A stretch of DNA of 64,000 bases from positions 123,889 to 187,888 of the forward strand of contig NZ_ONZF01000006.1 of the NCBI RefSeq assembly GCF_900302445.1. The letters run 5' to 3'. Position 1 is the first letter of the stretch. Every line of letters starts with the position of its first letter. The notes beneath the pieces were generated by a model. That model worked only from the letters and a program-made list of their open reading frames with translations, did no database searches and was not told the DNA's origin. Below are positions 17,184 through 26,686 of the stretch, piece by piece. Both the position numbers and the translations under genes were made by a program. This stretch comes from Palleronia abyssalis. Its GTDB lineage: Bacteria > Pseudomonadota > Alphaproteobacteria > Rhodobacterales > Rhodobacteraceae.

Positions 17184-18047
17184 ATGACCGAGACCGCCCA
17201 AGAAGACTGGCCCGCCACCGCCCATACGCTCAGCCAGGCCCTGCCGTTCTTCCAGCGCTATGCCGGTGCGACCGTCGTCATCAAGCTGGGCGGGCACGCC
17301 ATGGGCTCGGACGAGGCGATGCGCAGTTTCGCCCGCGATGTCGTACTGATGAGCCACGTCGGCGTGAACCCCGTCATCGTCCACGGCGGCGGCCCGATGA
17401 TCAACGCCATGCTGAAGGCACAGGGGGTCGAAAGCGAGTTCGTCGGCGGCAAGCGCGTGACCGACGCCGCGACCATCGAGGTGGTCGAGATGGTGCTGTC
17501 CGGTCTTGTCGGCAAACGCATCGTCCAGGCGATCCAGGCCGAGGGCGGCACGGCTGTCGGCATCTCGGGCAAGGACGCGCGGCTGATGGTGTGCGAGCAG
17601 ACCGACGCGCGGCTGGGCTTCGTCGGCACCCCGGTCGAAATGAACCCCGCCTTCCTGGAGCGGCTGAAAGACAGCAAGACAATCCCGGTGATCGCCCCCA
17701 TCGGCATGGGCCGCAATGGCGAGACCTTCAATGTCAACGGGGACACCGCCGCGGGGGCCATCGCCGCGGCGCTGACGGCCGATCGCCTGCTTCTGCTGAC
17801 GGATGTTCCCGGCGTGAAAGGCGCGGATGGCGAGGTCATCAGCGAGATCACCCCCGAAGCGATCCGCGAGCTGACCGATAGCGGCGTCATCGCGGGCGGG
17901 ATGATTCCCAAGACCGAGACGGCCCTGTCGGCGATGGAAGGCGGTGTGCGCGCCGCAGTCATTCTCGATGGTCGCGTCCCCCACGCCTGCCTTCTGGAGC
18001 TCTACACCATGGGCGGCGCGGGCACGCTGATCCGGGGCAAGCGGTGA
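17184..18047 (+). CDS. argB: Acetylglutamate kinase
   Basis: 287-residue amino-acid kinase that phosphorylates N-acetyl-L-glutamate in arginine synthesis. Glycine-rich [17 protein letters not shown] substrate loop, FVGGKRVTD, and the C-terminal [11 protein letters not shown] segment with the catalytic lysine are intact. Start ATG 17184 is preceded by GAAGG. Its stop overlaps the following GTG start (GTGA), so it is translated together with the SixA-like gene. Confidence 0.97.
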   Translation: MTETAQEDWPATAHTLSQALPFFQRYAGATVVIKLGGHAMGSDEAMRSFARDVVLMSHVGVNPVIVHGGGPMINAMLKAQGVESEFVGGKRVTDAATIEVVEMVLSGLVGKRIVQAIQAEGGTAVGISGKDARLMVCEQTDARLGFVGTPVEMNPAFLERLKDSKTIPVIAPIGMGRNGETFNVNGDTAAGAIAAALTADRLLLLTDVPGVKGADGEVISEITPEAIRELTDSGVIAGGMIPKTETALSAMEGGVRAAVILDGRVPHACLLELYTMGGAGTLIRGKR

Positions 18048-18550
18048 CGCTGCGGCTGATCCTGACGCGGCACGCCAAATCCTCGTGGGGCGATCCCGAA
18101 CAGCCGGATCATGCCCGCCCGCTGAACGATCGGGGCCGCCGATCGGCTGACCGGATAGGCCGGTGGCTGGCGGAAAATGGCCACGCGCCGAAGGTGGCGT
18201 GCCTGTCCACCGCCCTGCGTGCCGTTGAGACATGGGAGGGGATCGCGCCGCGCCTGGGGGGCAAGGTGGACGAAGTATGGGACAAGGCGCTGTACCATTC
18301 CTCGCCTGAGACGATGCTGTCGGTTCTGGGGCATCAGGCGCCGGAGACCGTGATCCTGATCGCCCATAACCCGGGCATGGGATCCCTGGCGCAGCTTCTG
18401 GCGGAGGACCCGCCGCAGCGGGCCGAGTTCGATTATTTCCCCACCTGCGCCACGCTGATTCTGGATTTCGACGCCGAAAGCTGGGCCGGGATCGAACCTC
18501 TGGGCGGGCGGGTCGTGGATTTCATCGTGCCGCGCGACCTGACCGACTAG
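18044..18550 (+). CDS. SixA-like histidine phosphatase
   Basis: 168 residues of the histidine phosphatase (phosphoglycerate mutase-like) superfamily. The catalytic motif LTRHAKSSW is at residues 7-15 and the second histidine is in LIAHNPGM. Small SixA proteins remove phosphate from histidine-phosphorylated proteins. It starts with GTG overlapping the argB stop. Its stop TAG shares the tetramer CTAG with the stop of the convergent minus-strand gene. Confidence 0.87.
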   Translation: MTLRLILTRHAKSSWGDPEQPDHARPLNDRGRRSADRIGRWLAENGHAPKVACLSTALRAVETWEGIAPRLGGKVDEVWDKALYHSSPETMLSVLGHQAPETVILIAHNPGMGSLAQLLAEDPPQRAEFDYFPTCATLILDFDAESWAGIEPLGGRVVDFIVPRDLTD

Positions 18551-19182
18551 GTCGCGTCCTCGACTGAGGGGGCGGGACCATCCAGCGCGGCGCGGGTCAG
18601 TGCCGCCGCAAGCCGGGTAAACCGCTCGCGCGAGCCGGCCATCGACGCAAGCGCCCCGTGATCGGTCGTCAGACCCAGGGCCTCGGCTTCCTTCGCCGCG
18701 GGGCCGTCCAAGCGGGGATAGAATACATCCCAGACGATCTGCGCCTCGCGCGCATAGATATTCGCACCGACCTTCCCCACCCCCTTGGCCTGCTGCAACC
18801 GGTCCAGGACGGTGTCGGGATCGGGGTCCAGCATGCCGCGGATGTCACCGTCATAGCGGTCAAGGGCCATCTTCGCAGTCTCCTGAATATAGCCGGCGGT
18901 GGATTCGTCGTATCGCGCATACCCGTTCTCGTTCAGGCAGCGCACGACGTCCCAGTATTCGGCGCCCGCAAGCCGGTCCGGATCGAGGAAACCCTGATCG
19001 TTCAGCGCCCGGCCCGCCTGTTCTGCCAGCCCCGACGAGATGCGCGACGCCAGAAGCGTGCAGCCGACCAGCCAGCCGAAGTAATCCTTCGCACTGTCGC
19101 GGGTCAGGTCGAGGCCCATCCCCTCGGAAAACAGCGTCCCCTGTCCGGCGATCAGGCGGTCGACGATATCCTGCTGGCTCAT
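18547..19182 (-). CDS. HhH-GPD (endonuclease III-like) protein lacking the catalytic lysine and Fe-S cluster
   Basis: 211 residues from the ATG at 19182, which has a perfect AGGAGG site. The helix-hairpin-helix LQQAKGVGKVGANIYAREA (130-147) and the following VWDVFYPRLD resemble DNA glycosylases of the endonuclease III superfamily. The position of the catalytic lysine (K120 in E. coli Nth, GVGRKTAN) is V138 here, while the aspartate (D138 in Nth) seems kept as D152. There is no C-terminal four-cysteine cluster loop. Function may be monofunctional base excision or structural DNA binding. It follows bztD by 48 bases. Confidence 0.6.
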   Translation of the reverse strand: MSQQDIVDRLIAGQGTLFSEGMGLDLTRDSAKDYFGWLVGCTLLASRISSGLAEQAGRALNDQGFLDPDRLAGAEYWDVVRCLNENGYARYDESTAGYIQETAKMALDRYDGDIRGMLDPDPDTVLDRLQQAKGVGKVGANIYAREAQIVWDVFYPRLDGPAAKEAEALGLTTDHGALASMAGSRERFTRLAAALTRAALDGPAPSVEDAT

Positions 19183-19230
19183 GACGCCCCTCCTATTCAG
19201 AGGGGACAACACATGGCCGCGGGGATGGGT

Positions 19231-20031
19231 TCAGTGGCCGAGGATCTGGCTGAGGAACAGCTTGGTGCGGTCGCTTTTCGGGTTCTGGAAGAACTCCTCG
19301 GGCTCGTTCTGTTCGACGATCTGGCCCTGGTCCATGAAGATCACGCGGTTCGCGACCTGACGGGCAAAGCCCATCTCGTGCGTCACGCACAGCATGGTCA
19401 TGCCTTCCTCGGCCAGCTCGATCATGGTGTCGAGAACTTCCTTGATCATCTCGGGGTCCAGCGCCGATGTCGGTTCGTCGAACAGCATGATCTTGGGGCG
19501 CATGCACAGGGACCGCGCGATGGCGACACGCTGCTGCTGGCCGCCCGACAACTGACCGGGATACTTGTTGGCCTGATCGGGGATCTTCACCTTGGTGAGG
19601 AAGTGCATCGCGTCTTCCTCGGCCTCTTTCTTGGGGGTCTTGCGGACCCAGATCGGGGCGAGGGTGCAGTTTTCCAGAATCGTCAGGTGCGGGAACAGAT
19701 TGAAGTGCTGGAAGCACATCCCGACCTCGGACCGGATCTTGTCGATCTGTTTCAAATCCGAGGACAGGCGCGTGCCGTCGACCTCGATCACGCCCTTCTG
19801 GTGTTCCTCCAGCGCGTTGATACAGCGGATCAGCGTCGACTTGCCCGAACCCGAAGGGCCGCAGATCACGATGCGCTCGCCCTTGTAGACCGTCAGGTCG
19901 ATGTCGCGCAGCACGTGGAAGGCGCCGAACCACTTGTTCATGTTCTCGATCCGGACGGCGACCTCATCCGAGACCTTCATCTGGCTGCGATCGACCTTGG
20001 GCTGGTCGGCGACGGTGTTTGTCGTGTCCAT
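19231..20031 (-). CDS. bztD: Glutamate/aspartate-type ABC transporter ATPase
   Basis: 266-residue ATP-binding subunit of a polar amino-acid importer. Walker [11 protein letters not shown]-loop [10 protein letters not shown], signature [13 protein letters not shown], Walker [14 protein letters not shown] and H-loop VTHEMGFA are intact. The first about 25 residues are a variable extension. It matches AapP/BztD of Rhodobacter, which energises uptake of glutamate, glutamine, aspartate and asparagine. It is last of the bztABCD order, 12 bases after bztC. Confidence 0.95.
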   Translation of the reverse strand: MDTTNTVADQPKVDRSQMKVSDEVAVRIENMNKWFGAFHVLRDIDLTVYKGERIVICGPSGSGKSTLIRCINALEEHQKGVIEVDGTRLSSDLKQIDKIRSEVGMCFQHFNLFPHLTILENCTLAPIWVRKTPKKEAEEDAMHFLTKVKIPDQANKYPGQLSGGQQQRVAIARSLCMRPKIMLFDEPTSALDPEMIKEVLDTMIELAEEGMTMLCVTHEMGFARQVANRVIFMDQGQIVEQNEPEEFFQNPKSDRTKLFLSQILGH

Positions 20032-20043
20032 GGGGGGCGCTCC

Positions 20044-21336
20044 TTACCGGTGGTCCGTGGCAAGCTTGCGCTCGAGCCACTGGGAATATTGCGAAATGCC
20101 GTAGCAGGTGACGAAGAACAGGAGGGCTGCGAAGCCGTAAAGCTCCCAATAGACGCCGTTCCAGTCAGTCGAGGCCAGGATCGGACCGCGGATCATGCCC
20201 ACCACGTCGAACATAGAGATGATCGAGACCAGCGTGGTGTCCTTGAACAGGCCCACCGCGACGTTGACGATGCCGGGGATCGAGATCTTCAGCGCCTGTG
20301 GCAGGATGATCAGCCGCATCGCCTGCGCGTAGTCGAGGCCAAGACTGTCGGCGGCCTCGTACTGGCCGCGCGGCAGGGCCGCCAGCCCGCCCCGGATCAC
20401 CTCGGCGATATAGGCCGAGGCGAACATGGTGATCATGATGATGACGCGCAGGATCAGGTCGAAGGTCGTCCCCGGCGGCAGGAAGTAGGCTAGCACCACG
20501 TTCGCCACGAACAGAAGCGTGATGAGGGGAACGCCGCGGATGAATTCGATGAAGGTTATGCAGATGATCTTGATGATCGGCAGGCGCGACTGGCGACCAA
20601 GGGCCAGCAGGATCCCGAAGGGCAGCGATAGCGAGACGCAGACCGTGCCCAGGATCATGTTCAGCATGAAGCCGCCCATGTCGCGGCTTTCCACAGGCAT
20701 CAACGCGGCCACACCCGACAGTTCCTCGGCGACGAAGCCGCCCAGATACCACACGATCACCGCCGCCACGACGCCTGCCAGAAGCGACAATGCAAAGCCG
20801 CGATTGATCGTGGCGCGATACGCGACATAGCCGGCGGCGACCCCCAGCAGGCCAACGATCGGCGTGACGATGGTGCCGCCCCACAGCAGCCAGTAGGCCA
20901 CAAAGGGGTAAAGCAGGGTCAGGATCAGGGACTTGCTGGGCAGGTCGGGAAACAGAACCGGGGCCACGCAGACGAACAGCAGCAGAAATGCCAGCGCGGG
21001 GCGCCAGTATTCCGTGCTGGGGTAGGAGAACCCGAACAGAAGCTGGTTCCAGCGTTCTGTCAGGACGGCAAAGCAACCGCCTGCCCCCTCGACCAGCTCG
21101 CGGCATTCGCGGATGGACGAGGCCGTCCAGTTGCCCCCCAGAAGCCAGGGCAGGACCCCCGACAGGATCTGGTAGAGCACGAACAGCGACAGAAGCGTCA
21201 GGATCGCATAGGGGATCGACGAGAAAAGGTTCTCGCGCAGCCACTTGACCACTCCGGTCTCGCTGACCGGGGGGGTCTGCTGCTCGACGAAGCTTTCGCG
21301 GACGTAGGCGACGGATTGGGCGTGGGTATCGCTCAT
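20044..21336 (-). CDS. bztC: Amino-acid ABC transporter permease BztC
   Basis: 430-residue inner-membrane permease with a long N-terminal region characteristic of BztC/AapM. About eight hydrophobic segments; the coupling EAA loop reads ADSLGLDYAQAMRLIILPQA and contacts the ATPase; FIEFIRGVPLITLLF is the typical HAAP permease motif. It follows bztB by 4 bases, so the subunits are made together. Confidence 0.95.
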   Translation of the reverse strand: MSDTHAQSVAYVRESFVEQQTPPVSETGVVKWLRENLFSSIPYAILTLLSLFVLYQILSGVLPWLLGGNWTASSIRECRELVEGAGGCFAVLTERWNQLLFGFSYPSTEYWRPALAFLLLFVCVAPVLFPDLPSKSLILTLLYPFVAYWLLWGGTIVTPIVGLLGVAAGYVAYRATINRGFALSLLAGVVAAVIVWYLGGFVAEELSGVAALMPVESRDMGGFMLNMILGTVCVSLSLPFGILLALGRQSRLPIIKIICITFIEFIRGVPLITLLFVANVVLAYFLPPGTTFDLILRVIIMITMFASAYIAEVIRGGLAALPRGQYEAADSLGLDYAQAMRLIILPQALKISIPGIVNVAVGLFKDTTLVSIISMFDVVGMIRGPILASTDWNGVYWELYGFAALLFFVTCYGISQYSQWLERKLATDHR

Positions 21337-21340
21337 GGGA

Positions 21341-22570
21341 TCAGCGTTCCTTCAGCGCCACGGTAGAGTTGTAGACGTTCATCACACCCGAGATCGCCAG
21401 ACTGATGATCAGGTAGAACAGCATCAACATCAGGATGCATTCGATCGCCCGCCCGGTCTGGTTCAGGGTGATCCCGCCCAGCGTGGCGGTGATGTCGGCA
21501 TAGCCCACCGCGATGGCAAGCGAGGAATTCTTGGTCAGATTCAGGTATTGAGAGATCAGCGGCGGCACGATCACCCGCAGCGCCTGGGGCAGCACCACGA
21601 GGTTCATGACCCGGCGGGGACGCAGGCCCAGGGCGGCCGCCGCCTCGGTCTGGCCCTTCGAGACCGACAGGATCCCGGCGCGCACGTTCTCGGCGATGAA
21701 GGCGCCGGTATAGACCGACAGCGCCAGCCACAGCGCGATCAGCGGTTTACCCACCAGTGTCCCGCCCTGGATGTTGAAGCGGTTCGCCATGGTGTCGGGC
21801 ATCGACAGCCCGATGGCCCCCTGGAACAGGAAGTAGGCGAGGATCGGGGGCGCCAGCAGGATCAGCCACATGGGCCAGCCCGGTAGCAGCTTGCCCGATG
21901 AAAACAGCGTGTGCTTGACGTACCAACGCCACGCGATGGCGCCCGCGATCCCGGCGATCAGCGCGATCAGCACGATCAGGGCGCCCGGCCCGATCTCGAC
22001 GGCGGGGGCGTAAAGACCGCGATTGGTGAAAGCAAACATGCCCAGGAACAGGTTGCTCTCGGCCTCTTCGCCCAGGAAGGCGCGGGGGTTCGCGCCACTT
22101 ATCGTCACGACGGCGCCGATGATCAGGATCCAGATCAGCACGGGCACGTTGCGGAACGCCTCGACGTAAGCCGACATAAGGCGCGCGATCAGCCAGTTCT
22201 TCGACAGCCGCAGCACACCGGCGGTCACACCGATAATGGTCGCGGTGACACAGCCCATGAAGGCAACCAGCAGCGTGTTTAAAACGCCGACGATGGCCGC
22301 GCGCAGGTGCGAGGACTGGCTGGTGTAGTCGATCATCGAGAAGGCGATGTCGTATCCGGCCGGTTCGTCGAGAAACCCGAAAGAGATGTCCAGGCCGGCT
22401 GCGGCAAGGTTGCTCATCAAGTTCGCGCCAAGCCAAGCGAACGCCAGGATGATCAGCATCAGCGCGATGAACTGGAAGGTCAGACCCCGGTACCGGGTGT
22501 CGTTGATCAGCATCGACGGGCGAAAGCCCTGCCGGTCCTGCTGCGTGTCATGTTCGGAAATCGATGCCAT
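21341..22570 (-). CDS. bztB: Amino-acid ABC transporter permease BztB
   Basis: About 409 residues. Hydrophobic segments flank a long middle insertion, as in BztB/AapQ; VEAFRNVPVLIWILI and the EAA loop AAALGLRPRRVMNLVVLPQA are the permease signatures. I chose ATG 22570 (MASISEHD, GGGA ribosome site); in-frame starts at ATG 22594 and GTG 22615 would add 8 or 15 residues. It is separated from bztA by a strong hairpin. Confidence 0.92.
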   Translation of the reverse strand: MASISEHDTQQDRQGFRPSMLINDTRYRGLTFQFIALMLIILAFAWLGANLMSNLAAAGLDISFGFLDEPAGYDIAFSMIDYTSQSSHLRAAIVGVLNTLLVAFMGCVTATIIGVTAGVLRLSKNWLIARLMSAYVEAFRNVPVLIWILIIGAVVTISGANPRAFLGEEAESNLFLGMFAFTNRGLYAPAVEIGPGALIVLIALIAGIAGAIAWRWYVKHTLFSSGKLLPGWPMWLILLAPPILAYFLFQGAIGLSMPDTMANRFNIQGGTLVGKPLIALWLALSVYTGAFIAENVRAGILSVSKGQTEAAAALGLRPRRVMNLVVLPQALRVIVPPLISQYLNLTKNSSLAIAVGYADITATLGGITLNQTGRAIECILMLMLFYLIISLAISGVMNVYNSTVALKER

Positions 22571-22657
22571 CGCGGTCCCGTTGCTTGACGCCATATCGAG
22601 CGCGGTCAAGGCCACGCGGGGCGTTCGGTGAGGGAAGGGAAGGAAACGTGAAATGCC

Positions 22658-22683
22658 GGGGGCGCGACCGGTGCCGCGCCCCC
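22658..22683 (-). terminator. Intercistronic hairpin between bztA and bztB
   Basis: GGGGGCGCG (22658-22666) pairs perfectly with CGCGCCCCC (22675-22683); loop of 8 bases. It lies 11 bases after the bztA stop and lacks a T-run, so it probably attenuates transcription or protects the bztA message, giving more binding protein than permease, as at the malE/malF junction in E. coli. Confidence 0.55.
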
Positions 22684-22693
22684 GTATTCGATC

Positions 22694-23713
22694 TTAACGG
22701 AACGGCGGCGCGTAGAGCAGGCCACCGTCGGTCCACTGCGCGTTCAGGCCGCGCGCCAGGCCGATCGGGGTGTCTTCGCCGATGTTCTGGGCGAAGATCT
22801 CGCCATAGTTGCCGCCGGCCGAGATGGCGTTGACGGCCCAGTCGGATTCGAGACCGATCATCTCGCCCAGGTTGCCTTCGGTGCCCAGAAGACGGTTCAC
22901 CTCGGGGCTGTCGCCCGCGGCGGACGCCATGTCTTCGACATTGGCCGAGGTCACGCCGTATTCTTCGGCCGCGATCAGGGCGTTCAGGGTCCAGCGGACG
23001 ATATCGCCCCACTCGTTGTCGCCGTGGCGGACCAGCGGACCCAGCGGCTCTTTCGAGATGATCTCGGGCAGGATGACGTGATCGCCCGGTGCCTCGAACG
23101 TGGCGCGGGTCGCGGCAAGGCCGGAGGCATCGGTGGTGTAGGCGTCGCAGGCGCCGGCCAGGTATTGCTGCTGGGCCTCGGCGTTGGTCTCGATCGGGAC
23201 CGGCTCGTAGCTGATGTTGTTCTTGCGGAAGAAGTCCGCCAGGTTCAGCTCGGTCGTGGTGCCGGTCTGGACGCAGACGGTCGCGCCGTCCAGATCCATG
23301 GCCGAGGTCACGCCCAGGTCGCGTGGGACCAGGAAGCCCTGACCGTCATAGTAGTTGATGCCGTTGAACTCGAACCCGAGGTCGTTGTCGCGGCTGAAGG
23401 TCCAGGTGGTGTTCCGGGCCAGCATGTCGATCTCGCCCGAGGCGAGCGCGGTGAAGCGGGTCTTGCCGGTGGTCGGCACGAATTCGACGGCGGTGGGGTC
23501 GCCGAGCACGGCGGCGGCCACGGCGCGGCACAGCGCGACATCGAAGCCTTCCCATTCACCGCTGGCGTTCGGCGCGGCGAACCCGACGAGGCCGGTGGTG
23601 ACGCCGCAGTTCAGCGTGCCCCGTTCCTGCACATCGTCGAGCGTCGCGGCGCCCGCCACTCCGGCGGCGAGGGCGGCTGCACCGACCGTTCCGAGAAATA
23701 CGGTAGTTTTCAT
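22694..23713 (-). CDS. bztA: Amino-acid ABC transporter substrate-binding protein BztA
   Basis: 339 residues. A Sec signal peptide (1-22, ending AGVAGA) precedes a type II periplasmic binding fold: TLNCGVTTGLVGFAAP, GFDVALCRAVAAAV and EFVPTTGKTRFTALASGEID are family hallmarks. It captures glutamate/glutamine/aspartate/asparagine for BztBCD (assigned from Rhodobacter capsulatus Bzt). Start ATG 23713 has AGAGG upstream; the longer frame is not needed. First gene of the operon. Confidence 0.95.
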   Translation of the reverse strand: MKTTVFLGTVGAAALAAGVAGAATLDDVQERGTLNCGVTTGLVGFAAPNASGEWEGFDVALCRAVAAAVLGDPTAVEFVPTTGKTRFTALASGEIDMLARNTTWTFSRDNDLGFEFNGINYYDGQGFLVPRDLGVTSAMDLDGATVCVQTGTTTELNLADFFRKNNISYEPVPIETNAEAQQQYLAGACDAYTTDASGLAATRATFEAPGDHVILPEIISKEPLGPLVRHGDNEWGDIVRWTLNALIAAEEYGVTSANVEDMASAAGDSPEVNRLLGTEGNLGEMIGLESDWAVNAISAGGNYGEIFAQNIGEDTPIGLARGLNAQWTDGGLLYAPPFR

Positions 23714-23880
23714 AGATACCTCTTCCTGAATTTGCCGGCATTTTTTTGCCGGGCCATTGGCCGAACAAGGTCCGGCTTCGTTTGCAGAGGCCGTTGGTCC
23801 GGCCCCGATGCGGGAGAGTGTGCGGTTTTTCATCGTCAGGCGTCAAGTCGCCGATCACGAAAAGGGATATTGACCAACCG
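23714..23880 (-). promoter_or_regulatory. bztA upstream region with leader hairpin
   Basis: 167 bases between the ATP12 gene and bztA. A stem CCGGCA/TGCCGG with an A-rich loop on the RNA strand (23735-23752) sits 21 bases before the bztA start and may influence initiation or RNA stability. TTGACG occurs on the minus strand near 23848, but no good -10 partner was found. Two GGTCCGGC copies lie around 23769-23798. Confidence 0.35.
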
Positions 23881-24612
23881 TCAGGCGCGGGTCGGATCAT
23901 CCCCTGCCCCGCACAACGCCCAGAACCGGCAAGCATCCAGAAACGCTTGTCTTTTCAGCGCGGCGACCTCTTCCGCCTCGTCGTCATGACCCCATTCGTC
24001 GGCCTGCCATTCCTCGTCCAGGCGAGAGAGCTGCCAGACCTCATCAGGCGAGCGCACCCCGTTCGTCGCGACATATCCGAGCACCAGAGAGCCGGTCATC
24101 GCCACAAGATCGTGGAAGGCTGCAAGGTGAAACGACGACATGCTGTGCATCGGCGCCGCCAGCCGGGCCAGGGCGTCGGGATCCTGGGCAATGGGCATCA
24201 CCCCTTGCGTGACCCGCAATCTGCCCCCGAAACTCTCGTCTGCCCAATCAAGCAGCGGATCCCACAGTTGTGATTGCTTTGCGACCAGTTCGCGTGGCCG
24301 GTCGGCGCGGTAGCACAGCAGATCGGTGCCGCCATACTCGGCCAGAAGCTCGGCCACGGCAGTGTGCTGGGGGGCGACCTTGTCGAGGGCGGAGTTCGCC
24401 GCACGCGTCAGCGGCATGGTGCGCGGATCGACCACCTCGGACTGAGCGTCCCATTCGGCGGCGATGGCCTGGGCCAGCGCTTCGGTCGGCAGGACCAGCG
24501 GCGCGCCCGCGGGTGTGCGGATCGGCCTTGTGTCCAGCCTGACGGCCACGCCGCTGTCGTGGGCCTCGACCCCCGCAGACTTCCAGAACCGTTTGGACGC
24601 CCAATCAGCCAT
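23881..24612 (-). CDS. ATP12 family F1-ATPase assembly chaperone
   Basis: 243 residues. The start ADWASKRFWKSAGVE, the LDTRPIRTPAGAPLVLPTEALAQ strand pair cut at this proline-rich turn, EWDAQ, and the final LDEEWQADEWGHDDEAEE are typical of alphaproteobacterial ATP12, which stabilises the F1 alpha subunit during ATP synthase assembly. Start ATG 24612 has GGAGG. It overlaps the end of the upstream HAD gene by 8 bases, so it is translated in the same message. Confidence 0.9.
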   Translation of the reverse strand: MADWASKRFWKSAGVEAHDSGVAVRLDTRPIRTPAGAPLVLPTEALAQAIAAEWDAQSEVVDPRTMPLTRAANSALDKVAPQHTAVAELLAEYGGTDLLCYRADRPRELVAKQSQLWDPLLDWADESFGGRLRVTQGVMPIAQDPDALARLAAPMHSMSSFHLAAFHDLVAMTGSLVLGYVATNGVRSPDEVWQLSRLDEEWQADEWGHDDEAEEVAALKRQAFLDACRFWALCGAGDDPTRA

Positions 24613-25264
24613 CACTCGTCCTCCAGTATCGGTCCAGCGCGGGGACCAGTTCGGCCGCATCTGCCACGATCTCGGCCGCACCCGCGTCCCGCAATTGATC
24701 GGGCGCGTGATAGCCCCATGCCACGCCAAGCGCAAAGACCCCGGCGGAACGCGCCATCTGCATGTCGTAAGCGCTGTCGCCGATCATCACGGCATCATCC
24801 GGGTCCACCCCCGTCTCGGCCAGGGCGGCCAGCACCATCGAGGGCGCGGGTTTCGAGGGGTGGTCGTCGGCGCATTGCGCTGTAGCAGGGCGCAAATCGT
24901 GGGTGTCGATCATCGCGGTCATGCCGCCGCGCGAGGCCCCGGTGGCGATGCCGACCAGAACCGTATCGCGCGCGTGAAGCGCATTCAGGGCCGCGCCGAT
25001 CCCGGGATACAGGTTCGCGGGACCGGCCGCGCGCAGCACCTGATACCTGTCCTTGTAGGCGGCCAGCATCGTCGCGTGGTCGTCACCCGGCGCAAGCCGG
25101 GCCATGACCAGGGGCAGCGACAAGCCCACCTGCCCCAGGATTTCATCACGCGGCGGTGGCGTTCGGCCAACTGCGTCGAAGGCCGCACCCATGGCCCCCA
25201 CGATATGGGCCTGGCTGTCGACGAGCGTGCCATCGAGGTCGAACAGAGCCAGTCGCAGTCTCAT
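24605..25264 (-). CDS. HAD-family phosphatase, phosphoglycolate phosphatase-like
   Basis: 219 residues. Motif I LFDLDGTLVDS, motif II GIATGASRG, motif III lysine in HPSKPAPSM and motif IV IGDSAYDM are complete, with an alpha-helical cap after motif I, so it is a catalytic subfamily IA phosphatase. The substrate is not certain (phosphoglycolate, pyrophosphate or other sugar phosphates). It starts 7 bases after rluC stops and runs into the ATP12 gene. Confidence 0.88.
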   Translation of the reverse strand: MRLRLALFDLDGTLVDSQAHIVGAMGAAFDAVGRTPPPRDEILGQVGLSLPLVMARLAPGDDHATMLAAYKDRYQVLRAAGPANLYPGIGAALNALHARDTVLVGIATGASRGGMTAMIDTHDLRPATAQCADDHPSKPAPSMVLAALAETGVDPDDAVMIGDSAYDMQMARSAGVFALGVAWGYHAPDQLRDAGAAEIVADAAELVPALDRYWRTSDG

Positions 25265-25271
25265 CCGCGGG

Positions 25272-26315
25272 TCAGGCCTCGGTCGGGGCGAAGGGGTCGT
25301 CGGGCGCCTCGGAGACCTGCCATTCCAGCGCATCCCAGGTGCGTTTCATATGCTCGGGCAAGGGCGCGGTGATGGTCATGTCGGCCCCTGTGACAGGGTG
25401 GCGGAAGGACAGGCTGCGCGCGTGCAGGTGCAGCTTCTTCGACATGTCCCCGCCCAGCTGCGACCCCCATCCGTCGCCAAGATTTTCCTGCCCTGAGCCG
25501 CCGTATTTGCCGTCGCCGACGACCGGATGGCCCAGCTGCGACATATGAGCGCGCAGTTGGTGCGTGCGGCCGGTTATCGGCTCCAAAGCGCACCATGCGA
25601 CCCGGCCGCCGAGGGCCGAAAGCGTGGTAAAGTCCGTCTCGGCCCGTTTGGCGCCGGGGGTATCCTTCACCTCGTCGGGGTGGAGGCAGATCATCTTTTC
25701 GCCCTCGCCGCTTTTGCCGTGGCCGGGTGCCTTCACGAGGCCGAACTTGATGGTGCCGTCCCTTGGCTGGGGCACGCCTGCGACGGCGGCCCAGTAGATC
25801 TTGCGCGTGGCCTTGTGGCGCAGCGCCTCGGTCAGGCCCTTCGCGGCGACGCGGGTGCGCGCCAGAAGAAGGACGCCCGAAGTATCCTTGTCGAGGCGGT
25901 GCACCAGCTTGGGCTTGTCTTCGTAGTCGTCGCGCAGGGCTTCGGACAAACCGTCCACATGGCGCGTCTGGCCCGATCCCCCCTGGGTCGGCAGGCCGGG
26001 GGGCTTGTTGATCGCGATGATGTGGTCGTCGCGAAAAATGACGGCGCCCCGGATCAGCTTGGCGTCGGCATCGCTGACGCGGGTGGTCTGCACCTGCGGG
26101 GCGGGGGCGTCGGGCAGCGGGGGGATGCGCACCTCCTGCCCCTCTTCCACGCGGGTGGCGCCCTTCACTCGGCCGCCGTCGATCCGGATCTCGCCCTTGC
26201 GGCACATCTTCTCGACCCGGCCCTGCGGCACGTGGGGGTAATGCTTGCGGAACCACCGATCCAGGCGCTGATCCCCCTCGCCTGCTTCGATCTTGCGCGT
26301 GTGAACGCCGGTCAT
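25272..26315 (-). CDS. rluC: RluA/RluC-family 23S rRNA pseudouridine synthase
   Basis: 347 residues. N-terminal S4 RNA-binding domain (about 15-75: RLDRWFRKHYPHVPQGRVEK), then the catalytic domain with HRLDKDTSGVLLLA holding the essential aspartate, IYWAAVAGVP and GRTHQLRAHM. RluC changes uridines of 23S rRNA to pseudouridine; other RluA paralogues are possible, so the symbol is by nearest match. Start overlaps the crcB stop by 4 bases. Confidence 0.88.
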   Translation of the reverse strand: MTGVHTRKIEAGEGDQRLDRWFRKHYPHVPQGRVEKMCRKGEIRIDGGRVKGATRVEEGQEVRIPPLPDAPAPQVQTTRVSDADAKLIRGAVIFRDDHIIAINKPPGLPTQGGSGQTRHVDGLSEALRDDYEDKPKLVHRLDKDTSGVLLLARTRVAAKGLTEALRHKATRKIYWAAVAGVPQPRDGTIKFGLVKAPGHGKSGEGEKMICLHPDEVKDTPGAKRAETDFTTLSALGGRVAWCALEPITGRTHQLRAHMSQLGHPVVGDGKYGGSGQENLGDGWGSQLGGDMSKKLHLHARSLSFRHPVTGADMTITAPLPEHMKRTWDALEWQVSEAPDDPFAPTEA

Positions 26316-26686
26316 GTCAGGGCCCTCGCCAGTTCAAGTCCAAGATAAAGCGCGCCAAGCCCCGCCCCGACCGACAGCGCTATGTAGAGAATGGCCGAGC
26401 CCGCCTGCCCCTCCTGCATGAGGTATATGGCCTCGAGCGAGAACGACGAGAACGTGGTGAACCCGCCAAGGATCCCCGTCGCGACAAACGGGTTCAGCCC
26501 AGAAAGGCCAAGCCGCCCCGCGGCACCGATGAACAGTCCCATCAGCAGGCAGCCGGCGACATTGGCCGTCAGCACGCCCAATGGCATCCCGGGCCCGGCG
26601 ATCCGCGCGACGCCGACGCCCACCACATAGCGGGCCGCGGCTCCGATCGCCCCGCCCGCGGCGACCTGGAACAACGTCGCAATCAC
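26312..26686 (-). CDS. crcB: Fluoride channel CrcB/Fluc
   Basis: 124 residues with four membrane helices. Signatures: GGAIGAAARY, the asparagine-containing LTANVAGCLLMG and GILGGFTTFSSFSLE with the phenylalanine box. It exports fluoride as a dual-topology dimer. It overlaps rarA and rluC by 4 bases each, so the three are a coupled unit. No fluoride riboswitch is seen. Confidence 0.94.
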   Translation of the reverse strand: MIATLFQVAAGGAIGAAARYVVGVGVARIAGPGMPLGVLTANVAGCLLMGLFIGAAGRLGLSGLNPFVATGILGGFTTFSSFSLEAIYLMQEGQAGSAILYIALSVGAGLGALYLGLELARALT

